Positions 7,099 through 11,701 of a DNA stretch of 11,701 nucleotides are shown piece by piece (position 1 is the stretch's first letter; each line of letters begins with the position of its first letter). The stretch comes from Clostridia bacterium (GTDB taxonomy: Bacteria > Bacillota > Clostridia > Oscillospirales > CAG-272), in the NCBI GenBank assembly GCA_017540285.1, contig JAFYBI010000161.1, positions 1-11,701 on the forward strand, given 5' to 3'. Both the position numbers and the translations under genes were made by a program. The notes under the pieces were generated by a model. That model was not told the DNA's origin and made no database searches. It saw only the letters and a program-made list of their open reading frames with translations.

Positions 7099-7473
7099 AT
7101 GCGCGTCATCGACACCAAAAACGCCCCCGCGGCCATCGGTCCGTATTCGCAGGCCGTCGCCGTCGGCAATCTTCTCTATACCTCCGGCCAGATCCCGCTC
7201 GATCCGGAAACGGGCGCCGTTGCCGGAGACGACATCGTCACGCAGACCGAGCGGGCCATCGCCAATCTCGGCGCGGTCCTCGCGGAAGCCGGATCGGACT
7301 TCACGAAGGTCGTCAAGACCACCTGCTTTCTCTCGGATATGAAGAACTTCGGCGTCTTCAACGAAATCTACGCGAAGTACTTCACCTCGAAGCCTGCCCG
7401 CTCGTGCGTCGAGGTCTCGGCGCTCCCGAAAGGGGTCCTCGTCGAGATCGAGGCCGTCGCGGCGATCGAATAA
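7099..7473 (+). CDS. ridA: RidA family enamine/imine deaminase
   Basis: A 124-residue Rid/YjgF/UK114 protein of normal length. RidA hydrolyses the reactive 2-aminoacrylate and related imines released by pyridoxal-phosphate enzymes such as threonine/serine dehydratase, giving ketoacids and ammonia. It is a cytosolic trimer. Diagnostic residues are all present: AIGPYSQAV (12-20), LYTSGQIPLDP (26-36), the C-F-L-S-D-M strand, and PARSCVEVSALPKG (99-112). The last carries the catalytic Arg at 101, equivalent to E. coli Arg105; the conserved acidic EIEA follows at 116-119. These mark the true deaminase subgroup RidA rather than the inactive Rid4-7 groups. The start follows AAGGAGG (7086-7092). It is the last gene of the operon with the 5-TM and DUF624 genes and is followed at once by the repeat-borne terminator. 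Confidence 0.95.
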   Translation: MRVIDTKNAPAAIGPYSQAVAVGNLLYTSGQIPLDPETGAVAGDDIVTQTERAIANLGAVLAEAGSDFTKVVKTTCFLSDMKNFGVFNEIYAKYFTSKPARSCVEVSALPKGVLVEIEAVAAIE

Positions 7474-7474
7474 C

Positions 7475-7589
7475 GGAAAAGAAGGGGCTGTTGCATGAAC
7501 TCCTGAAACGGGAGCATGGCAGTCCCTTCGTTGTTCTGTATGGAGGCACGCGGCGGCGCTGAGGATCATGGCTTCGCACCGACTGTCAT
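7475..7589 (+). repeat. Dispersed repeat, copy A, module 1 (terminator module)
   Basis: Begins two bases after the ridA stop codon. It shares its layout with copy C (4661-4775) and, inverted, with copy B (11584-11694): terminator stem, TTCTGTATG-like spacer, GGCGCTGAGGATCATGG, then GCTTCGCACCGACTGTCAT. The last 20 bases (7570-7589) differ by only one base from copy B. Module 2 follows without a gap. The 349-base space between ridA and sigG is almost entirely repeat sequence; 7750-7822 holds nothing recognisable. Confidence 0.85.
7482..7537 (+). terminator. Rho-independent terminator of the ridA operon
   Basis: AAGGGGCTG (7482-7490) pairs with CAGTCCCTT (7520-7528) through nine positions including one G-T pair. 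CTCC/GGAG forms an inner hairpin, and TTCGTTGTTCTG follows. Its arrangement is the same as in the other copies of this repeat module. Confidence 0.75.
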
Positions 7590-7749
7590 GTGTCATTGCG
7601 AGGACTGAATTTCCGCGGCGCGGAAACTCTTGCGACGTGGCAACCCGCATCCCCTGTATGAGGGAAGAAGCCATGGAAAATGGCTGTTTGTTCATGAAGG
7701 AGTACGGATTCCCACGTCAGGGCCCCCGGGCCCTTCCTCGGAATGACAC
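7590..7749 (+). repeat. Dispersed repeat, copy A, module 2 (15-bp inverted ends, hairpin chain)
   Basis: A 160-bp MITE-like unit bounded by GTGTCATTGCGAGGA (7590-7604) and the inverse TCCTCGGAATGACAC (7735-7749), matching at 14 of 15 positions. Internal dyads in order: TTTCCGC/GCGGAAA (7610-7626); a GACGTGG..CCGCATC imperfect stem near 7632-7650; CCC/GGG around TGTATGA; GCCAT/ATGGC (7670-7684); and AGGGCCC/GGGCCCT (7719-7734). It carries no transposase and no credible gene. The TCATTgCGAGGA-type end resembles a motif seen in many bacterial intergenic repeats. Flanking CAT on both sides could be a tiny target duplication but is not repeated at copy B. Confidence 0.85.
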
Positions 7750-7822
7750 CATCAAGTGCAGCTTCACGCCCCAATGCTTTTGCGAAAACCCCTTTCCTTT
7801 TCGTCGGCGCGGCCCTCAGATC

Positions 7823-8590
7823 CTACATATTCTTCCGGATCTTTTCATACGCTCCCTTTTCGAGCCGCGACACCTGCGCCTGCGAGATGCCGATCTCCCC
7901 GGCGATCTCCATCTGCGTCTTGCCGCCCCAGAAGCGCGCCGAGATGATCCGCCGCTCCTTCTCCGAGAGCTTCGCGATCGCTTCCTTCAGAGCGATGTCC
8001 TCGAGCCAGAGATCGTCGTCCGCGTCCTCGTCCCGGATCTGGTCCATCACGCAGATCGAGTCCCCGCCGTCGCTGTACACCGCCTCGTAGAGGGATACGG
8101 GCTCCGTGATCGCCTCGAGCGCACGGCTCACGTCCGACGGCTTCTCCCCGATCTCGCGCGAGATCTCCTCGATCGACGGCTCCCCGTCCACCGAGAGCTT
8201 CTCCTTCGCGGCGAGCGCGCGGTAGGCCAGATCCCGCACGGAACGGCTCACCCGGATCGTGTTGTTGTCCCGCAGATACCGCCGGATCTCCCCGGAGATC
8301 ATCGGGACGGCGTAGGTCGAGAACTCCACGTCGAGGTCGGTGTTGAAATTGTCCACCGCCTTGATGAGGCCGATGCATCCCACCTGAAAGAGATCGTCCA
8401 TGTTCTCCCTCCGGTTCGAGAACCGCCCGACCATCGAAAGCACGAGGCGCAGATTCCCGTCGATCAGCCGCTCCCTCGCCTCCATGTCGCCCGCCCGCGA
8501 CCGAAGAAGAAGCTCGCGCTTTTCCTTCGACGTGAGCGTCGGCAGCCTCGACGTGTTCACCCCGCAAATCTCCACTTTTCCGCCGTACAT
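7823..8590 (-). CDS. sigG: Sporulation sigma factor G (late forespore)
   Basis: A 255-residue sigma-70 family factor that directs RNA polymerase to late forespore genes (SASPs, germination proteins). Identity comes from the SigG-specific N-terminus KVEICGVNTSRLPTL (5-19), NLRLVLSMVGRF, and region 2.2 DDLFQVGCIGLIKAVDNF (65-82). Region 2.4 (STYAVPMISGEIRRYLRDNN, 91-110), PVSLYEAVYSDGGDSICVMDQI (164-185) and the region 4.2 helix-turn-helix (TQMEIAGEIGISQAQVSRLEK, 225-245) complete the picture. SigF lacks the EICG-type N-terminus. The start at 8590 follows GGAGGAGG (8596-8603); the 16-codon upstream extension has no family match. It is not next to spoIIGA-sigE. A candidate sigma-F/sigma-G promoter lies upstream. 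Asp44 aligns with B. subtilis SigG Asn45. It converges on ridA across the repeat. Confidence 0.97.
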   Translation of the reverse strand: MYGGKVEICGVNTSRLPTLTSKEKRELLLRSRAGDMEARERLIDGNLRLVLSMVGRFSNRRENMDDLFQVGCIGLIKAVDNFNTDLDVEFSTYAVPMISGEIRRYLRDNNTIRVSRSVRDLAYRALAAKEKLSVDGEPSIEEISREIGEKPSDVSRALEAITEPVSLYEAVYSDGGDSICVMDQIRDEDADDDLWLEDIALKEAIAKLSEKERRIISARFWGGKTQMEIAGEIGISQAQVSRLEKGAYEKIRKNM

Positions 8591-8618
8591 CCGCGCCTCC
8601 TCCGGGACGCCGTGACAG

Positions 8619-8669
8619 AAAAACGCCCCTTCCTGCAATGTCTCTGACAGTATTGCCGGATGAGGCGTT
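8619..8669 (-). terminator. Bidirectional hairpin terminator after the transglutaminase gene
   Basis: AACGCC (8622-8627) pairs with GGCGTT (8664-8669). Inner segments TCC/GGA and GCAAT/ATTGC (8635-8639 with 8652-8656) and GTC/GAC extend the dyad. Read leftward the stem is followed by TTTTT (8619-8623); read rightward it is followed by TTCTTTT. It lies 27 bases past the transglutaminase stop, as expected for that operon, and overlaps the candidate sigG promoter. Confidence 0.6.
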
Positions 8670-8678
8670 CTTTTATGC
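8648..8678 (-). promoter_or_regulatory. Candidate sigma-F/sigma-G promoter of sigG
   Basis: Read leftward: GCATA (8674-8678), 16 bases, GGCAATACTG (8648-8657). This fits the forespore consensus as I recall it from B. subtilis (GYATA or GYWTA; GGNNANANTR) at every defined position. A start near 8641 would give a leader of about 50 bases with GGAGGAGG before the ATG. It matches the known control of sigG by sigma-F and autoregulation by sigma-G. No housekeeping promoter is visible in the same gap. Based on consensus matching only. Confidence 0.55.
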
Positions 8679-8696
8679 GGTTTTTCGTCTGGCGGA

Positions 8697-9878
8697 TTAT
8701 GGGAGGAGCCAGACGGTGAGGGTCCCGAGTTCGGAAGCCGAATAGCGGAGCGATCGGACGCCGCGCGCCTTCACGGCCGGGATGTCGAAGATCCTGCGGT
8801 GATCGATCAGGTCGTGGACGGCGGGCACGAGCGCGTCCTCGCCCGGGAATTTCAGCCGGATGCAGTCGAGCCCGACCTGCCGGGTGATCAGCGCCGCGGC
8901 GGCATCCGGATCGTAGGAATCGAGCCGCAGGGCGTTGACCCGGTAATAGGAGTACGTATCGGAGACGCATGGCGGGATCGTTTCGCTGTCGAAAATGTGC
9001 GTCGGCGCGATCTCCGCCGTCGGCACGCAGAAATAGTCGTAGGAGCGGTAACCCTCCTCCGGCTCGCCCGTGAAGACGGGATCGTCCCACGTCACGTCGA
9101 TATGGTACCATTCCCCGTCGAGCTCGACGATGTTCCACTCGTGCGGCGCGCCGGTCCTCGTCTCCGTCCCCTGCACGCGCCGGCACGGGATCCCGAGACG
9201 CGCGGCGAGAAGCTGGAAGGCCGCTGCATAGCCGGAGCAGACGGCGCGGCGTTCGACGAGGCATCCGTAGGCCCCGGTCGCGCGGGAGATCGCGTCGTCC
9301 ATGCCGCGCTCGAACATCACGGCGGCGGCCTCGGAGTCGTACTCCGTGTCGCTGACGAGGAGATCGTGCAGAAAGAGGAGCCGTTCGTAGATCGTGCCGT
9401 ACGCTTCGGCGCGCGCGGTGATGTCGGCGACGCGTTTCTCGAGCGCATCGCGGCGGGAGGCGACCTCGTCGCGCGACAGAAAGCTGTCCGGGGTGAAGAC
9501 GACGGTGATGCCGTCCGGGGAGGTCTTGCGGGTATAGGATCCGCTTCCGGCCGGCCAGAAATATTCCGGATGATCGGCGAGGACCTCGTGAAAGACGTCG
9601 AAGAGCTCGGCCGTACAGTCGTACGGGAAGGAGATCGTTTCGTCGCACGCCTCGATGCCCCGGCAGAGCTCGTCATAGATCGTCCCCTTGTCCCAGACGA
9701 TGATCTCGGGCACGGTCTCGATGGTCTGCACCGTCTCGGGCGCGAGGGCGGGCGTGGGCGCTTCCCTCGTCTCGGCGGCGATCGGATGATGGTTCTGTAT
9801 GAGATACGCCGCTCCTACGGAGAAGAGGGCGATGATGAGCATCTCGGGAAACGTGATGCGGCGGTCGTTCTTGGTCAT
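8697..9878 (-). CDS. Membrane-anchored transglutaminase-like protein
   Basis: A 393-residue protein with one N-terminal hydrophobic segment (about 12-27, LIIALFSVGAAYLIQ) after a basic start, so probably anchored with the bulk outside the cell. A Pro/Glu/Thr-rich linker (35-58) and a helical region (about 65-175) precede a transglutaminase-core domain. The predicted catalytic triad is intact: Cys214 in AVCSGYAAAFQLLAARLGIPC, His246 in GAPHEWNIVELDG, and Asp261 in WYHIDVTWDDP. Bacterial members act as peptidases or crosslinking enzymes; here the substrate is unknown, and the cell wall is a plausible but unproven target. Only one ATG is available before the upstream stop; GAGGAAG (9894-9900) is rather far (15 bases), so translation may be modest. 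It starts 30 bases after the oxidoreductase gene, hence cotranscribed, and ends at a hairpin terminator. Confidence 0.87.
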   Translation of the reverse strand: MTKNDRRITFPEMLIIALFSVGAAYLIQNHHPIAAETREAPTPALAPETVQTIETVPEIIVWDKGTIYDELCRGIEACDETISFPYDCTAELFDVFHEVLADHPEYFWPAGSGSYTRKTSPDGITVVFTPDSFLSRDEVASRRDALEKRVADITARAEAYGTIYERLLFLHDLLVSDTEYDSEAAAVMFERGMDDAISRATGAYGCLVERRAVCSGYAAAFQLLAARLGIPCRRVQGTETRTGAPHEWNIVELDGEWYHIDVTWDDPVFTGEPEEGYRSYDYFCVPTAEIAPTHIFDSETIPPCVSDTYSYYRVNALRLDSYDPDAAAALITRQVGLDCIRLKFPGEDALVPAVHDLIDHRRIFDIPAVKARGVRSLRYSASELGTLTVWLLP

Positions 9879-9908
9879 GGGGTCGGTGTCGTGCTTCCTC
9901 GTGTTTCT

Positions 9909-11195
9909 TTAAAGTCCCGTGTATCCGCCGCACTCCCCGATGATCGCCTGCACGCGCGCGACGTCGGCGTCCTGCACGGCACAGCCGCCGTCAAGCGAGA
10001 CGGACGCGCCGATCCCGGCGGCTTCTCCGGTCGTCGTGCAGATCGGGATAATGCGGATCGATGCCTGCGCTTCGTGGTCGCAGGAAATGCAGCGCCCGCC
10101 GACGAGGAGGTTCTCGCAGTCCTCTCTCTTCGGGGTGAGCGAGCGGTAGGGGATCGTGTACCAGGTGCCCGCCGGGAAATAGTAGTGGCTCGTGCCGCTT
10201 CCCTCGGGGTTGTGGATGTCGATGTCGTAGTTGCCGGCTGCGATCGCGTCCGGGAATTTCGTGCAGGCGACGAGGTCCTTGCCCGTCAGGACGTAATCGC
10301 CGACGAGCATGCGGCTCTCGCGGACGCCGATCGACGGCGCGGTATAGACGAGGCGCGCGTTTTCCATGCCGGGCATGTTGTTCGCGCGGAAGAAGGCGAG
10401 CAGCTCCTGCACCTGGCGGCGGGCTTCCATCTCGGCCTTCGTCACGTCGAAGGGATCGACCGGGTTGCGGCGGACGACGCGGGTGGTGTTGAAGTGGAGC
10501 ATCCCGTCGATCGGATAGTCGAAGACGAGGATGTCCTCGCGCGGATTCGTGAACCGGCCGGCCTCCTTCCACTCCTTATGCAGCCTTGTCCACAGCGGGC
10601 GGTTCTCGAAGAACTTCTTCTTGTCGACGTTCGCGACGCGGAAGCACAGGGTCATCGGCTGGCAGAGGTGGTCCGGCTCGCGTCCCAAAGTCGTCGTGAC
10701 CTTCGCCGCGGCGCAGAGATCGGCGTCCCCGGTGCAGTCGACGAAGACCTGCGCCTCGAACGTCAGGACCCCCGCTTTCGTCGCGACGGAGAGGGATTCG
10801 ATGCGGTTCCCTTCCTTCTTCACGCCGCAGAGGGTGGCATGGAAGAGGACCTCGACGCCCGCTTCGACGGTCATGCGGTCGAGAAGGATCTTGAGCGCTT
10901 CGTCGTTGAACTGGCTGTCGCCGCGGATGTCGCCGGTCGCCTGCATCTCGCGCACGATCTCGCCGAGGATGCCGCGGGAGAGGTAGTGGCGATGCTGGCC
11001 GCCGTTTTCGTCCGTGACGGGGGTGGAATAGCACATGAAGGGGAAGATGAGGCAGTGGGAGGCCGCGCCGCCGAGGAAGCCGGACGCCTCGAGAAGGATG
11101 ACCCGCTTTCCCTGTCTGGCCGCCGCGATAGCCGCCGCGCATCCCGTGAAGCCGCCGCCGAGGACGGCAATATCATAACGCATGGCGTGTTCCAT
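9909..11195 (-). CDS. FAD-dependent oxidoreductase (FAD_oxidored family)
   Basis: A 428-residue flavoprotein of the FAD_oxidored type (Pfam PF12831-like). The dinucleotide-binding fold is at the N-terminus: YDIAVLGGGFTGCAAAIAAA with GGGFTG at 13-18 and the ribose-binding Glu at 36 (LLEASGFLGGAA). FVDCTGDADL (151-160) is the second FAD contact typical of this family. GVRESR (290-295) and the C-terminal NLLVGGRCISCDHEAQASIR (362-381) followed by GEAAGIGA complete it. Such proteins are often annotated only as FAD-dependent oxidoreductases, and members occur beside sugar-degradation genes; the substrate is not predictable. There are no haem or iron-sulfur motifs. The first ATG (11195) is preferred to the one four codons later because AAGGAG (11202-11207) is six bases upstream. 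First gene of a leftward operon with the transglutaminase; own promoter at 11261-11289. Confidence 0.92.
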   Translation of the reverse strand: MEHAMRYDIAVLGGGFTGCAAAIAAARQGKRVILLEASGFLGGAASHCLIFPFMCYSTPVTDENGGQHRHYLSRGILGEIVREMQATGDIRGDSQFNDEALKILLDRMTVEAGVEVLFHATLCGVKKEGNRIESLSVATKAGVLTFEAQVFVDCTGDADLCAAAKVTTTLGREPDHLCQPMTLCFRVANVDKKKFFENRPLWTRLHKEWKEAGRFTNPREDILVFDYPIDGMLHFNTTRVVRRNPVDPFDVTKAEMEARRQVQELLAFFRANNMPGMENARLVYTAPSIGVRESRMLVGDYVLTGKDLVACTKFPDAIAAGNYDIDIHNPEGSGTSHYYFPAGTWYTIPYRSLTPKREDCENLLVGGRCISCDHEAQASIRIIPICTTTGEAAGIGASVSLDGGCAVQDADVARVQAIIGECGGYTGL

Positions 11196-11260
11196 GATGA
11201 ACTCCTTCGGATCGGACGGGATCCGGTCCCGCCCGTCAGATTCTTTCCTGATTCCTTATC

Positions 11261-11289
11261 ATTATACCCGTTTTCCCGGAGAAATGCAA
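11261..11289 (-). promoter_or_regulatory. Sigma-A promoter of the oxidoreductase operon
   Basis: Leftward TTGCAT (11284-11289), 17 bases, TATAAT (11261-11266), the same architecture as the ychF promoter. The leader of about 60 bases contains a GC-rich dyad (GACGGG/CCCGTC, within about 11214-11237) just ahead of the ribosome binding site, which could damp translation. Between this promoter and the repeat (11290-11422) no gene, terminator or regulatory motif is visible. Confidence 0.83.
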
Positions 11290-11422
11290 GAGGATGGTAA
11301 AAGTTTCCAGCTTGCAAATAAGTCGGGTGCAAAAACAAATTTGGTGCTGTTTGTCTGTGGAATCCACCTTTCCTTGTGTGCAAATGACTGCAGAAACACA
11401 CGGGCGGAAAACTGCATGAGAC

Positions 11423-11583
11423 GTGTCATTCCGAGGAAGGGCCCGGGGGCCCTGACGTGGGAATCCGTACCCCCTCCCGAGACGGACAGCCATTCTCCAT
11501 GGCTTCTTCCCTCATACAGGGGACGCGGATTGCCGCGTCACAAGAGTTTCCGCGCCGCGGAAATTCAGTCCTCGCAATGACAC
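11423..11583 (-). repeat. Dispersed repeat, copy B, module 2 (inverted relative to copy A)
   Basis: A 161-bp unit with ends GTGTCATTCCGAGGA (11423-11437) and TCCTCGCAATGACAC (11569-11583). Reverse-complemented it matches 7590-7749 almost base for base, apart from five scattered substitutions and one variable patch at 11470-11485. All internal dyads are kept: AGGGCCC/GGGCCCT at 11438-11453, TTTCCGC/GCGGAAA at 11547-11563, GCCAT/ATGGC. The GACGCGG/CCGCGTC stem is fully paired here, whereas copy A has one mismatch and one G-T. No coding capacity is apparent. Confidence 0.85.
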
Positions 11584-11694
11584 ATGACAGTCGGTGCGTA
11601 GCCATGCTCTGCAGCACCGTCGCGCGCCCACATACAGAAAAACGAAGGGACTGCCGTACTCCTCCCTCAGAGGAGCAAATGCGGCAACCCCTTC
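11584..11694 (-). repeat. Dispersed repeat, copy B, module 1 (terminator module)
   Basis: Reverse-complemented, this corresponds to 7475-7589, with the same order of terminator stem, TTCTGTATG, GCGCGCGACGGTGCTG, and ATGGCTACGCACCGACTGTCAT joined directly to module 2. It is more diverged from copy A than module 2 is. Its right end runs to within a few bases of the window edge. Confidence 0.8.
11637..11694 (-). terminator. Rho-independent terminator for a leftward gene right of the window
   Basis: Leftward GAAGGGGTTGCCG (11682-11694) pairs with CGGCAGTCCCTTC (11644-11656), interrupted by two mismatches. CTCC/GGAG forms an inner hairpin, and CGTTTTTCTG follows. Because the other two copies of this module start directly after a stop codon in the same orientation, a leftward gene probably ends just beyond position 11701. 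Confidence 0.65.
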
Positions 11695-11701
11695 GACGCG
11701 G

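Noticed and set aside
5943..7169. A 408-codon minus-strand frame opposite the DUF624 gene
   Set aside because: Composition is almost entirely Glu/Asp/Arg/His/Val repeats typical of an antisense frame, while the plus strand encodes a recognisable membrane family.
7568..7774. Open frames inside repeat copy A, partly shared with copy B (MA.HRLSCVIARTEFPRRGNSCD, and VIPRKGPGALTWESV on the other strand)
   Set aside because: The similarity comes from the DNA repeat. A one-base length difference in the variable segment shifts the frame between copies, and there is no suitable ribosome binding site.
7823..8590. Assignment as sigma-F instead of sigma-G
   Set aside because: The KVEICGVNTSRLP N-terminus and the PVSLYEAVYSDGGDSICVMDQI segment match SigG, and no spoIIAA/spoIIAB genes precede it.
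8591..8638. Longer sigG start at 8638
   Set aside because: The extra 16 residues have no SigG similarity, would start next to the candidate promoter -10, and lack the strong GGAGGAGG site that serves the ATG at 8590.
8799..11300. An 833-codon open frame on the plus strand opposite the transglutaminase and oxidoreductase genes
   Set aside because: It is antisense to two genes with clear family motifs, is dominated by Arg/Asp/Glu/Val as expected from the complement of GC-rich codons, and has no recognisable domain.
7475..11694. Composite transposon bounded by inverted copies of the repeat
   Set aside because: No transposase or integrase lies between the copies, the enclosed genes are ordinary chromosomal genes, and a third partial copy lies outside.

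Overview
The window is a GC-rich segment of a Bacillota genome, most likely an endospore-forming member of the class Clostridia. The strongest taxonomic evidence is a sporulation sigma factor G gene. A VTC-domain/DUF4956 gene pair, a DUF624 (YesL-like) membrane protein, an orphan lipoprotein solute-binding protein and strong AGGAGG-type ribosome binding sites all fit this. The genus cannot be named from the sequence alone. Every gene is bacterial chromosomal in character, and no phage gene, transposase, CRISPR array, tRNA or rRNA was seen.

Layout, left to right. Positions 1-1706 hold a leftward operon in which a VTC-type polyphosphate polymerase is followed by a DUF4956 membrane protein and then a response regulator cut off by the window edge. 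A consensus promoter (TTGACA-17-TATGAT) drives it. Divergent from it, a TTGCAT-17-TATAAT promoter drives ychF (translation-associated ATPase), with a solute-binding lipoprotein gene immediately downstream. That lipoprotein gene ends in a terminator-bearing repeat module and converges on a leftward GNAT acetyltransferase. The acetyltransferase promoter lies back to back with the start of a rightward operon: a 5-TM protein of unknown function, a DUF624 membrane protein and ridA. This operon ends in a second, longer copy of the repeat. The right third is a leftward group: a FAD-dependent oxidoreductase, a membrane-anchored transglutaminase-like protein, and sigG. sigG has its own candidate forespore-type promoter. 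A third copy of the repeat, in inverted orientation, closes the window.

The most unusual content is the repeat family and the sigG leader. One repeat module of about 115 bp carries a rho-independent terminator and directly follows the stop codons of two genes. In two places it is joined to a second module of about 160 bp that has 15-bp terminal inverted repeats and a chain of internal hairpins. The two copies of this second module are nearly identical except for one short variable segment. Upstream of sigG, a sequence fitting the sigma-F/sigma-G promoter consensus lies inside the terminator hairpin of the preceding gene. This could isolate sigG from vegetative read-through. The polyphosphate polymerase/DUF4956/response regulator operon is the best candidate for an incompletely described functional system. 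All functional statements rest on reading motifs by eye; no database search was possible.
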